Assembly (NCBI GenBank): GCA_023614405.1
Contig: CM042688.1
Location: 379,737,331-379,801,330 of the forward strand
Source of the DNA: Avena insularis
Taxonomy: Eukaryota; Streptophyta; Magnoliopsida; Poales; Poaceae
Reading direction: 5' to 3'
DNA length: 64,000 bases
Positions 21,481 to 33,404 of this stretch are shown in pieces. The position numbers and the translations under genes were made by a program. Position 1 is the stretch's first letter. Every line of letters starts with the position of its first letter. The notes beneath the pieces are model-generated. The model was not told the DNA's origin and searched no databases. It worked only from the letters and a program-made list of their open reading frames with translations.

Positions 21481-23711
21481 TGGGGAGACGGAGGCGTTGA
21501 CCTCCTTAGAGCACCGCCTGCGGCTGTGCTTGTCGTCCAGCTCGATCTCGAAGATGTGGTAGGCGGCATGCGGCTAGGGGTAGCCATTGTTGTTGTTATT
21601 GCTGTTGCCGCTGTTACCATCATTGCCGGCTCCCCTAGCTGGTGGTGGGGGTCCACCAGGTGGGGGTGGGGGTAGACGTTGCTGGTTGCCTTGGTCCTTT
21701 AGTTGGCGGGTCCAGCTGTAGTTCCGGGTGGTGTGCGTAGCCGGCTTGAAGGGACCGCTATGCCACTTGCACGGGTCGTCAAACATTTGGTCAAAGGTGA
21801 GTCGTGGCTTCTGCCTTCTTGCATTGTTAGCTGGTGCGTCGGGCGTGCCCTCCACAGCATTAACCTGCCGCGCGTGGTAGTGAGGCTTCTGCTATTCGGC
21901 TTGGCAGTCCCCATATAACTGGTTGTCATTGCCGTGGCGCCTGGAGGATCCGGCTTCTCCAGACGGATTGCTCCGACGGTCGCGAGACAGCTCCAATGGA
22001 GTCGGACGCCCGTCAGCACTCACTCGGAGGGGTTTCTTCATCATGGTGTCTGCCGTGGCATACTAGTCTACAACCATCATGAGCTCCTCTTTGGTTTTCA
22101 GCTCGTCACACAGTAGCCGGTGGCGAAGCATGGTGCCTTCACGGCACCCCTCAACGAAGAAACTGTTCGCCTGGCTCTCAGGATGCCCTCGCAGGTGTTG
22201 TGCAGCTCCGTCCACCTGGCCAGGTACTCGCGGTCTGACTCGTAGTCACTCTGGACGCACAAGGCTAGGTCGCACGGGCGACCCGGAGGCTGTTGAAGTT
22301 GTGGACGAACACCTTCTCAAAATCTGGCCAGGCGTTGATGCTGTTGGGCGCGAGGCTGTTGAGCCATGTCCTCGCTGACCCAGTTAGCATGAGGGGGATG
22401 TAGTGCACAGCTGTGCGCTTGTTCCCATGGGCGATGCCGGCTGCCGTGGCGTAATCGGTCAGCCAATCTTCCGGTTTCATGCTGTTGTCGTACTTGAGGG
22501 TATCCATGGGAAGGGTGAACTTATCAGAAATGGCATGTTCCGGATGCGGGGTCCAAAACAAACCGGTCCAGTGGAATCTTCTTCTTCCGTGACGCATCCT
22601 TGAGCGAGGAGCTCGATGCGGTCACGGGCATCCGGACGATCTGGTTTAGGCGCTCCTACCCGGCCTGAGAGACGGGAACCGGCAGGTCGTGGCGCTCTGG
22701 TTGGTGGAGGAGGAGATGGTGGGTTGCTGTTCACCGTTTACTCCTGGTGTGGCTAGCCCTTGTTGCCAGAGCTACAGCGCTTGCTGTGGGCCTCAGCCGG
22801 CGGAGAGGACGTCTGCTGGGTATCGCAGGGTGCGCCCTTGCTGTTGCCGGGCGGCTTGCTTCCCCTGGAGCAGCTGGGGTCCTCGCGCATCTGTTGGATG
22901 GCATCAGCCTACTCATCCGTGATCCTATGGAGCTCCTGCACCCGGGCGTGCTGCCGGTCTCGCTCCTCGCCCTCCATGTTGGGCAGTTCGTCTGTCGCGG
23001 CTCACGCCGCGCGCAGGATCTTGATGGGTGTGTTGTATGCGGGCCAGATGAGAGCAGGTGGCAGATCCGGCTCGCCATCCCTTTCCATCCATCCGCCTAG
23101 CTCGCCGCCCCGGTGCCGCACCTGTCCGCGCCGGCTCAGCTCCGTGGTAGCCGGAGTGTGGCCGTGCGCGTGGTCGTACTCGCGCCCGGTGATTTCGAGC
23201 TGCTTCCGAGTCACAGCCAGCTCCATGGCCTCCTGGAGGAGAAGCTTCCTATCCATGGCGAAGTTGGCCTCTCCCTCCTTCGAGTAATCCCCGAGGTTAA
23301 CCGGCATGAGGAGCCGGTCGATGGCCTCTTCGACCGGGTTCCTAGGCCGTGGCGGAGCAGAAGTTCCGACCTCGTGCGAGCCACGCTCCCGCGGCTGGCG
23401 GGGATGAGAGTTGGAACCGCCATTATCACCTCGACGCTGCGAGGAGTGACGGAGGCGCCACTGCCAAGGTGCGGCAGCTCCGTGACGGAGACGATCTCCC
23501 TAGGGAAACGCTCCAGTACGATGGCGACATAGACGGGGAGGTCGCCAATGAGAAGGATAGAGCCGTTCGCCGGGAACGTGGATCTGGCGAAACACGAAGC
23601 ATTGTCGATGACGCAGTCGAACTTGCCGACCATAAGCACTAGGCCGGAGGCCACTTGCTCACCGGCTGAAGTGCGGGGTCCCATGCGGAACGTGACTCCG
23701 GTCGAAGCCAT
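21481..23711 (-). pseudogene. Gypsy gag (capsid) remnant
   Basis: Starts at the minus-strand ATG at 23711 (MASTGVTFRMGP), 25 bp after the LTR end. The middle holds the retrotransposon gag core at 22265-22597 (KPEDWLTDYATAAG, GSARTWLNSLAPNSINAW, FEKVFVHNF), then LARWTELHNTCEGI in another frame. The C-terminal part (21574-21855) has DQMFDDPCKWHSGPFKPATH, a family signature near the end of gag, and a glycine/asparagine-rich tail. At least three frame changes and several stops (for example TAG at 21574) make it non-functional. Gag would form the particle that packages element RNA. Confidence 0.83.
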
Positions 23712-23718
23712 CTAGCCC

Positions 23719-23736
23719 CACGGTAGGCGCCAACCA
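23719..23736 (-). other. Primer-binding site of the Gypsy element
   Basis: On the minus strand TGGTTGGCGCCTACCGTG follows the 5' LTR directly. TTGGCGCC just inside the LTR is common in grass Gypsy elements. The exact first base is uncertain because the inner LTR end has changed (ACAACGA against ACAATGACA in the other LTR). Confidence 0.6.
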
Positions 23737-24482
23737 TCGTTGTATTAGGAACGGCAGTACCTAAGAAGGTTAGATAGAGGTGTGGGGACTAGCAGGGAAG
23801 CTCTCGATGGCGTCCGTAGGCGGGATTGGATACGAGCAAGTTTAGCGAGACACAAGAAGTACCCAGGTTCGGAGCCCTCGTAGTGAGGTAAAGCTCCTAC
23901 TCCTACCGGTCTGACTATTAGTAGTGTACGGGCTACAATCGCTCCTCGAGCTGTATCTTCTATCTACCTCCTTAAATGCACTGAGACCAACCCTTGCTAT
24001 GAGAGCCTTGCCTCTCCTTATATAGGTAGAGAGGCAACGGTCTTACTAGCCAGTCCGGCTGGCAGGTCCCATAGGCGGGCCCCAACCGGCTGGTCATCTA
24101 CAGTATCCGGTACACTTACATCCCATCAGGGTGCATGCGGTAGGGTCATCGTGGGTACAGTGATTGCCGTGTGAGCCTATCGTCAGCATCTGGCCGCTGT
24201 TCCCACGTCACCCAGCAAAGTCTTAGGTATGGCCGTGTAGTTGCGGGTCTTGTCATCGTACCAGGGCGTACCGTGCACTATGCAACACGTCGCTCTATCC
24301 TCTTGATTGAGTCCGGCTACACTGGTGTAGCCGGTCCCGTGCCATGCTGCTCCTCGTGGTTATGGCTACCATGAAGTAGCGAGCATGACCTACCCGTGTC
24401 CAGCTGCGCTCAGCTAGCCGGACACGAACCGACTGCCGTAGTTCTTGTCTGGTTGGGGTATCCGGAGGTCATCCCCCCGACA
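23737..24482 (-). repeat. 5' LTR of the Gypsy element
   Basis: On the minus strand it starts TGTCGGGGGGATGACC at 24482 and runs to about 23737. It matches 10121-10839 along its length with frequent base changes. A TATA box is conserved at 24015-24024. Confidence 0.9.
24015..24024 (-). promoter_or_regulatory. LTR TATA box
   Basis: On the minus strand TATATAAGGA, in the same context as 10401-10410. This LTR would drive the genomic transcript. Confidence 0.65.
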
Positions 24483-24487
24483 AGTGT
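24483..24487. repeat. Right target-site duplication AGTGT
   Basis: The same five bases as at 10116-10120. The satellite monomer resumes directly (AGTGTCATTGCATG). Confidence 0.9.
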
Positions 24488-26622
24488 CATTGCATGTCTT
24501 TGCATGTTTGTTCTTTCCCTAAACCACCACTAGGGTCATTGTATGTGTGTTATTTTACTAAACCACATAGATACACCAGTGTCAATGCATGTGTGTCCTT
24601 TTCATAAACCACCACTAGAGTCATTGCTTGTTTGTTCTTTTCCTAAACCACAACTAGAGACATTGCATGTGTGTTCTTTTCCTAAACCACCACTAGTGTC
24701 ATTGAATGTGTGTTATTTTACTAAACAATATGGATCCACCAGTGTCAATGCATGTGTGTCCTTTTCATAAACCACCACTAGAGTCATTGCATGTTTGTTA
24801 TTTTCCTAACCCACAACTAGAGACATTGCATGTGTGTTCTTTTACTAAACCACCACTAGTGTCACTGCATCTGTGTTATTTTACTAAACCACATGGATCC
24901 ACTAGTTTCATTTGCCTGTGTGTTATTTTCATAAACCACCACTAGTGTCATTGCATGTTTGTTCCTTTCCTAAACCACATGGATCCACCAGTGTCATTGC
25001 ATGTGTGTTCTTTTCCTAAACCACCACTAGTGTCATTGCATGTGCGTACTTTTCATAAACCACAATTATAGTCATTGCATGTTTGTTCTTTTCATAAACC
25101 ACCACTAGATTCATTGCATGTGTGTTCTTTCCATAAACCACATGGATCCACCAGAGTCATTTGCATGTGTGTTCTTTTCATTAACCACCACCAGTGTCAT
25201 TGCATGTGTGTTCCTTTCCTAAACCACAACTAGTGTCATTGCATGTGTTTCATTGCATGTCTTTGAATGTGTCATTGCATGTCTTTGAATGTGTGTTATT
25301 TTCCTAAACCACCACTAGTGTCATTGCATGTGTGTTATTTTACTAAACCACATGGATCCAACAGTGTCAATGCATCTGTGTCCTTTTCATAAACCACCAC
25401 TAGGGTCATTGCTTGTTTGTTCTTTTCCTAAACCACAACTAGAGACATTGCATGTGTGTTATTTTCCTAATCCACCAGTAGAGTCATTGCATGTTTGTTC
25501 TTTTCCTAAACCACATGGATCCACTAGTGTCATTGCATGTGTGTTCTTTTCATAAACCACCACTAGATTCATTCCATGTGTGTTCTTTCCATGAACCACA
25601 TGGATCCACCAGAGTCATCGCATGTGTGTTCTTTTCATAAACCACTTGGATCCACCAGAGATATTGCATGTGTGTTCTTTTTCCAACACCACCACTAGTG
25701 TCATTGCATGTGTGTTATTTTAGTAAACCATATGGAACCACAACTAGAGTCATTTGCTTCGGTTTCTTTTCATAAACCACCACTAGTGTCATTGCATGTG
25801 TGTACTTTCCATAAACCACATGGATCCACCAGAGTCATTTGCATGTGTTTTCTTTTTAATGACCACCACCAGTGTCATTGCATGTGTTACTTTTCTAAGC
25901 CACATGGATCCACTAGAGACATTGCATGTGTGTTTTTTTCCTAAACCACCACTAGTGTCATTGCATGTGTGTTATTTTACTAAAACACATGGAACCACAA
26001 CTAGATTCATTTGCATGAGTGTTCTTTTCAGAAACCACCACCAGTGTCATTGCATGTGTGTTCTTTCCATAAACCACATGGATCCACCAGAGTCATTTGC
26101 ATGTTTATTCTTTTCAATAATCACCACCAGTGTCATTGCGTGTGTGTTCCTTTCCTAAACCGCATCGATACACCAGTGTCGTTGCATGTCTCTGCATGTG
26201 TGTTCTTTTCTTAACCACCACTAGTGTCATTGAATGTGTGTTATTTTACTAAACCACATGGATCCACCAGTGTCAATGCATGTGTCTCCTTTTCATAAAC
26301 CACCACTAGAGTCATTGCATGTTTGTTCTTTTCCTAAACCACAACTAGAGACATGCATGTGTGTTCTTTTCCTAGACCACCACTAGTGTTATTGCATGTG
26401 TGTTCTTTTCCTAAACCACATGGATCCACCGGTGTCATTGCATGTCATTGCATGTGTGTTCTTTTCCTAAACCACCACTAGTGTCATTGCATGTGTGTAC
26501 TTTTCATAAACCACAATTATAGTCATTGCATGTGTGTTCTTTTTATAAACCACTTGGATCCACCAGTGTCATTGCATGTGTGTACTTTTCATAAACCACC
26601 ACTAGGTTCATTGTATGTGTGT

Positions 26623-26625
26623 TCT
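26623..26625. repeat. CACTA target duplication TCT (left)
   Basis: TCT directly precedes CACTACAAGAAG and recurs at 28981-28983. Removing the element and one TCT gives a normal satellite unit (GTGTGTTCTTTCCATAAACC). Confidence 0.93.
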
Positions 26626-26642
26626 CACTACAAGAAGACCCC
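26626..26642 (+). repeat. CACTA left terminal inverted repeat
   Basis: CACTACAAGAAGACCCC. Thirteen bases (CACTACAAGAAGA) are mirrored at the other end. Confidence 0.93.
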
Positions 26643-28963
26643 ACCTAAAACAACACATTTATCCGTATCTAAATGTCTATATAGGCGTTGCTAGCACATT
26701 TACCAACGGATTAGGATGCGTTGCGTTTTTGGGCGTTGCCAGGGTACAATGCAACACATATAGTTCCGTTGGTAACCAATTGTACAAGCATTGCAAAATA
26801 GCCACACACTTCGTTCACCACTTATATGCGTCGTTGGTAGAAAAATCCCCATACAAATGGTAATTTTCAATTTTTTAATATTGATTTTTAGGCCTGGATG
26901 GTTTGATCTTTCTAGAAGGTGGTAGATTTTTTCTTGACAAGTTAACATAGTTTATATGAGTCATACAGAGTGACCATAGTTTATGTGAGACATCAAAACA
27001 CATCATACTCATCAATATGAATGTATTGCATGCCAAACAAATCAATATATTTATTAATAAAACCATCATCCGTACATGAATGTTGTCTAAAGAGTAGACA
27101 ATTCACAATATTGGATCAACATCTAATATTCTACCAAGTCCTATATATGTTCCTTCTAATACTTTGTCTAGCATGTTTAGATCTGATATCCCGCTCTAGC
27201 AAGCATTGCTGATATATAGTACCTGCAAGAACCTTGATCAGTAGGAAAAGTTAGTGTTAAGGGTATAGTTCTATGTAGCTGCTTGACAATATGTAAATGT
27301 GGTTTACTCACCTTGGTGACAATATGTAGCACGCAAGACATATGTGCTATCTTGCGCATTTGAGATAGGTCATGAGACCTACAAGTCATTGTAAAAAATC
27401 CATCAACCAAAAGATTAAACTACTTCAACTAACTAGATTGTCCATCTAACACCATATCAAAATTCTTATAATTAACTAATAAAAAGATTGTTCGATCACA
27501 TTATCAGGAAGCTAAATATTTAATCTAAGAGCATAAGTAGAGTTTCTGTAGTGATCGTTTGACATATAAAAAAGTAAGACTAGAGGAAGCTAACATTCTT
27601 TTTTAAGCAACTTGATAAGTGCAAGTCTACTTGATAAGATATCAACATATATACCAAATCTCAGTTTTATTTATTAACTTCTTTTATCTACTAAAATTTC
27701 GAGATTTACAACGCAACAGTAATAACAATAGCCTATACATGCAAATGACTTATGGCCATCAATAACGACAGATTAATGTGCTACGTCCAAATGACTCATA
27801 ACAACAGTCCAGTGTGCTACTTCCAAATGACTCATTGCCCACTAGAACTTGGTTAGTACTGTCCATCCTAATGATTTTAGTCCGTCTCCCATAAATTTCC
27901 AACATCATCCTCTTCCTACGCTCTATGTCTCTCTCTCTCTCACGGTTGTGGGCTTATGGCTGCATCACCTCCGCCTCTTGTCGTTAGTAGTTTCTGCCAA
28001 TACATATTCCTTTCTATGTTTCTTTGAATGATACTCTACTTTAGTACAAAATGCTACTCCTCTGTGCTTAATAATCCTGAATTTTTCCTATACAAATCTT
28101 GTGGACCAAAGGAGGCCTTACAGGGGAAAAGAGAATCTAAATAATTCAAACCTGTGACATGCCCTTGCTCGTTGCGCCTCTTTCTGTCAAAGTTGCCCCC
28201 ATGTTATGATCTTACGAACCAAAATACACTCTGTAATTTTGGTAGAAGTTAAAGACATAATCAATTACACTCATAAAATTATAGAGTAATTAAGGCAAGC
28301 TAATTTGGTCTAATCATCGACAAATGCTAGGAAAGATTAACAATAATAAAATGAATAATCTATAGGGATAGAGAGCGGATGCTGGGTGGTGCCTTCGATG
28401 ACTGCACGGTGGCCTCGCCCCAAGTTGAATGCGGACACCAATGCGGACCACCACTCCCAGCCAAGATGGAAAGTGGATAACATGTGTTATGAGGTTGGAG
28501 AGGAGAAACATATAAAAGAAATTCAGATCGGAGTTGGACAAAATCATTCTTGGCCGCGTCGGGATCTCATGGTGGATGAACGCAAAGCCATGATTAAATC
28601 AGACCTTCCAGATGTCCTCTCTCCTATTCCCGGCAATAGTAGGTATTAGCGCGAGGTGCTTCACCGGCGATGGAGGCGATGCCCACCATCAGCCGAGCGA
28701 CGAGAAGTGCCCATGGGAAGAGAGGGAGGCGGCTAGGTTAAGGAGAGGGGAGGTGCGTGCGTCGTGGCTGCGTCCCTTGGGATATACTAGTCAAGTAAGG
28801 GAGTGGACGAGTGGTGCTTAGTGTGGGCTCGGCCCATAATTAGTTTTTATGGGTTGATATGTGTATTTTGGACTACGGGTTACTGTGCAACATATACATG
28901 TGTATCTACAGTAAAATTTTGCAGCACTAATTATTTCGTTGCTGAGTATATGTTGTTTTACGA

Positions 28964-28980
28964 GGTTTCTTCTTGTAGTG
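28964..28980 (-). repeat. CACTA right terminal inverted repeat
   Basis: On the minus strand CACTACAAGAAGAAACC, followed outside by TCT. Confidence 0.93.
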
Positions 28981-31433
28981 TCTTTCCATAAACCACATGG
29001 ATCCACCAGAGGCATTTGCATGTGTGTTCTTTTCATTAACCACCACCAGTGTCATTGCATGTGTTTTCCTTTCCTAAACCACATGGATCCACCAGTGTCA
29101 TTGCATGTCTTTGCATGTGCTTTCTTTTCCTAAACCACCACTGGTGTCATTGAATGTGTGTTATTTTACTAAACCACATGGATCCCCTAGTGTCAATGCA
29201 TGTGTGTCCTTTTCATAGACCACCACTAGAGTCAATGCATGTTTGTTCTTTTCCTAAACTATAACTAGAGACATTGCATGTGTGTTATTTTCCTAAACCA
29301 CGACTAGAGTCATTGCATGTTTGTTCTTTTTGTAAACCACATGGATCCACTAGTGTCATTGCATGTGTGTTCTTTTCATAAACCACCACTAAATTCATTG
29401 CATGTGTGTTCTTTCCATAAACCACATGGATCCACCAGAGTCATTGCATGTGTGTTCTTTTCATAAACCACTTGGATCCACTAGAGATATTGCATTTGTG
29501 TTCTTTTCCTACACCACCACTAGTGTCATTGCATGTGAGTTATATACTAAACCACATGCAACAACAACTAGAGTCATTTGCATGTGTGTTCTTTTCAATA
29601 ACCACCACTAGTGTTATTGCATGTTTGTTCTTTCCATAAACCACATGGGTCCACTAGAGTCATTTGCATGTGTATTCTTTTCAATAACCACCATCAGTGT
29701 CATCGCATGTGTGTTCCTTTCCTAATCCACATGGATCCACCAGTGTCATTGCATGTCTTTGCATGTGCGTTCTTTTCCTAAACCACCACTAGTGCCATTG
29801 CATGTGTGTTATTTTACTAAACCAAAAGGATCCACCAGTGTCATTTGCATGTGTGTTCTTTTCATAAACCACCACCACTGTCATTGCATGTGTGTTCCTT
29901 TCCTAAACCACATGGATCCACCAGTGTCATTGCATGTCGTTGCATGTCTGTCCTTTTCCTAAACCACCACTAGTGTCATTGCATGTGTGTTATTTTACTA
30001 AACCACATGGATCCACCAGTGTCATTTGCATCTGTGTTCTTTTCATAAACCACCACCAGTGTCACTCCATGTGTATACTTTTCATAAACCACAACTATAG
30101 TCATTGCATGTTTGTTCTTTTCATAAACCACTTGGATCAACCAGTGTCATTGCATGTGTGTTCTTTTCATAAACCACCACTAGTGTTCTTTCCATAAACC
30201 ACAGGGATCCACGAGAGTCATTTGCATGTGTTTTCTTTTCATAAACCACCACCAGTGTCATTGCATGTGTGTTCCTTTCCTAAACCACATGGATCCACCA
30301 GTGTTATTGCATCTCTTTGCATGTGTGTTCTTTTCCAAAAGGATCCACTAGTGTCATTCCATGCGCGTTATTTTACTAAACCACATGGATCCACCAGAGT
30401 CATTGCATGTGTGTTATTTTCCTAAACCAACACTAGATTCATTGCATGTGTGTTCTTTCCATAAAAATCATGGATCCACCAGAGTCATTTGCATGTGTGT
30501 TCTTTTCATTAACCACCACTAGTATCACTGCATGTCTGTACTTTTCATAAACCACAACTATAGTCATTGCATGTTTGTTCTTTTCATAAACCACTTGGAT
30601 CAACCAGTGTGATTGCATGTGTGTTCTTTTCAGAAACCACCACTAGATTCATTGCATGTGTGTTCTTTCCATAAACCACAGGGATCCACCAGAGTCATTT
30701 GCATGTTTGTTCTTTTCATTAACCACTAGTGTCATTGCATGTGTTCCTTTCCTAAACCACATGGATCCACCAGTGTCATTGTATGTCTTTGGATGTGCGT
30801 TCTTTTCTTAAACCATCACTAGTGTCATTGCATGTGTGTTATTTTACTAAACCACATGGATCCACCAGTGTTAATGCATGTGTGTTATTTTGATAAACCA
30901 CCACTAGAGTGATTGCATGTTTGTTCTTTTTTTCCTATACCAGAACTAAAGACATTGCATGTGTGTTCTTTTCCTAAACCACCACTACTGTCGTTGCATG
31001 TGTGTTCCTTTCATAAACCACATGGATCCACCGGTGTCATTGCATGTGTGTTCTTTTCCTAAACCACCACTATTGTCATTCCATGTGCGTTATTTCACTA
31101 AACCACATGGATCCACCAGGGTCATTGCATGTGTGTTCTTTTCCTAAACCACCACTAGATTCATTGAATGTGTGTTCTTTCCATAAAAATCATGGATCAA
31201 CCAGAGTCATTTGCATGTGTGTTCTTTTCATTAACCACCACCAGCGTCATTGCATGTGTGTTCCTTTCCTAAACCACATGGATCCACCGGAATCATTGCA
31301 TGTCTTTGCATGTGCGTTCTATTGCTAAACCACCACTAGTGTCATTTTATGTGTGTTCTTTTCCTAAACCACCACTAGTGTCACTGCATGTGTGTTCTTT
31401 TTATAAACCACTTGGATCCACAAGAGTCATTGC

Positions 31434-33404
31434 ATGTGTGTTCTTTTCGTAAACCACAATTATAGTCATTACGTGTTTTTTAATCTTTTCATAAACCACA
31501 TGGAACCACAACTAGAGTCATTGCATGTGCGTTCCTTTCCTAAACCACCACTAGTGTCATTGCATGTGTTTTATTTCCATAAACCACATGGATCCACCAG
31601 AGTCATTTGCATGTGTGTTCTTTTCAATGACCACCACTAGTGTCATTGCATGTCTTTGCATGTGTGTTCTTTTCCTAATCCATCACTAGTGTCATTCCAT
31701 GTGCGTTATTTTACTAAACCACTTGGATCCACCAGTGTCATTGCATGTGTGTCCTTTTTATAAACCACCACTATACTCATTGCATGTTTGTTCTTTTCCT
31801 AAACCACAACTAAACTCATTGCACGTTTGTTCTTTTCATAAACCACACGGATCCACCAGTATCATTGCATATGTGTTCCTTTCCTAAACCACCACTAGAT
31901 TTATTGCATGTCTGTTCTTCCCATAAACCACATGGATCCACCAGTGCCATTGCATGTCTTTGCATGTGTGTTCTTTTCCTAAACCATCACTAGTGTCATT
32001 CCATGCGCGTTATTTTACTAAACCACATGGATCCACCGGTGTCATTGCATGTGTGTTCTTTTCCTAAACCACCACTATTGTCATTCCATGTGCGTTATAT
32101 CACTAAACCACATGGATCCACCAGGGTCATTGCATGTGTGTTCTTTTCCTAAACCACCACTAGATTCATTGAATGTGTGTTCTTTCCATAAAAATCATGG
32201 ATCAACCAGAGTCATTTGCATGTGTGTTCTTTTCATTAACCACCACCAGTGTCATTGCATGTGTGTTCCTTTCCTAAACCACATGGATCCACCGGAATCA
32301 TTGCATGTCTTTGCATGTGCGTTCTATTGCTAAACCACCACTAGTGTCATTTTATGTGTGTTATTTTTATAAACCACTTGGATCCACCAGAGTCATTGCA
32401 TGTGTGTTCTTTTCGTAAACCACAATTATAGTCATTACGTGTTTTTTAATCTTTTCATAAACCACATGGAACCACAACTAGAGTCATTGCATGTGCGTTC
32501 CTTTCCTAAACCACCACTAGTGTCATTGCATGTGTTTTATTTCCATAAACCACATGGATCCACCAGAGTCATTTGCATGTGTGTTCTTTTCAATGACCAC
32601 CACTAGTGTCATTGCATGTCTTTGCATGTGTGTTCTTTTCCTAATCCATCACTAGTGTCATTCCATGTGCGTTATTTTACTAAACCACTTGGATCCACCA
32701 GTGTCATTGCATGTGTGTCCTTTTTATAAACCACCACTATACTCATTGCATGTTTGTTCTTTTCCTAAACCACAACTAAACTCATTGCACGTTTGTTCTT
32801 TTCATAAACCACACGGATCCACCAGTATCATTGCATATGTGTTCCTTTCCTAAACCACCACTAGATTTATTGCATGTCTGTTCTTCCCATAAACCACATG
32901 GATCCACCAGTGCCATTGCATGTCTTTGCATGTGTGTTCTTTTCCTAAACCATCACTAGTGTCATTCCATGCGCGTTATTTTACTAAACCACATGGATCC
33001 ACCGGTGTCATTGCATGTGTGTTCTTTTCCTAAACCACCACTATTGTCATTCCATGTGCGTTATATCACTAAACCACATGGATCCACCAGGGTCATTGCA
33101 TGTGTGTTCTTTTCCTAAACCACCACTAGATTCATTGAATGTGTGTTCTTTCCATAAAAATCATGGATCAACCAGAGTCATTTGCATGTGTGTTCTTTTC
33201 ATTAACCACCACCAGTGTCATTGCATGTGTGTTCCTTTCCTAAACCACATGGATCCACCGGAATCATTGCATGTCTTTGCATGTGCGTTCTATTGCTAAA
33301 CCACCACTAGTGTCATTTTATGTGTGTTCTTTTCCTAAACCACCACTAGTGTCACTGCATGTGTGTTCTTTTTATAAACCACTTGGATCCACCAGAGCCA
33401 TTGC
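31434..33404. repeat. Higher-order repeat, 966-bp and 1005-bp copies
   Basis: The landmark GTAAACCACAATTATAGTC and following bases start at about 31434, 32400 and 33405. The first copy is 966 bp and the second 1005 bp. The difference is exactly one 39-bp monomer, missing near 32355 (TTTTATGTGTGTTATTTTTATAAACC joins two units). This shows whole-monomer gain or loss. Confidence 0.85.

Larger units (their letters stand above)
10121..24482 (-). mobile_element. Gypsy-type LTR retrotransposon, decayed, with nested insert
   Basis: A 14.4-kb minus-strand element inserted in the satellite with the 5-bp duplication AGTGT. Order on the minus strand: 5' LTR (24482 to 23737), primer site, gag, protease, reverse transcriptase, RNase H, nested foreign LTR element, antisense gene, polypurine tract, 3' LTR (10839 to 10121). 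No integrase remains. A gypsy-like antisense gene between pol and the 3' LTR is known from grass elements of the Tat lineage, so Tat is the best guess (inference). By eye the two LTRs differ at roughly 8-10% of positions plus indels, so the insertion is old. Confidence 0.9.
24483..26625. repeat. Satellite block 2
   Basis: The same monomer family as block 1, but with a different local mix: many units read TTATTTTACTAAACCA and CAACTAGAGACATTGC. There is also a short slippage product near 25245-25290, where CATTGCATGTCTTTGAATGTGT is repeated. The block is bounded by the Gypsy LTR on the left and the CACTA element on the right. Confidence 0.95.
26626..28980. mobile_element. Non-autonomous CACTA transposon (2355 bp)
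   Basis: Ends are CACTACAAGAAGACCCC (26626) and its partner GGTTTCTTCTTGTAGTG (to 28980); the first 13 bases are perfect inverted repeats. A 3-bp TCT duplication flanks it, as expected for CACTA (En/Spm) elements. I find no transposase-like frame, so it would need an enzyme from another copy. The left end carries short GCGTTG/CCAACGGA words that may be subterminal binding sites. The interior is AT-rich, apart from a GC-richer stretch at about 28380-28800 that resembles a promoter or leader. Confidence 0.93.

Noticed and set aside
22747..23287. Plus-strand frames of 100-175 codons over gag
   Set aside because: Shadows of the minus-strand gag coding sequence, with no domain similarity of their own.
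28386..28649. 87-codon frame inside the CACTA element as a gene
   Set aside because: No recognisable domain, short, and in a GC-richer piece that also reads openly in other frames. It may be a captured fragment, but there is no support for a product.
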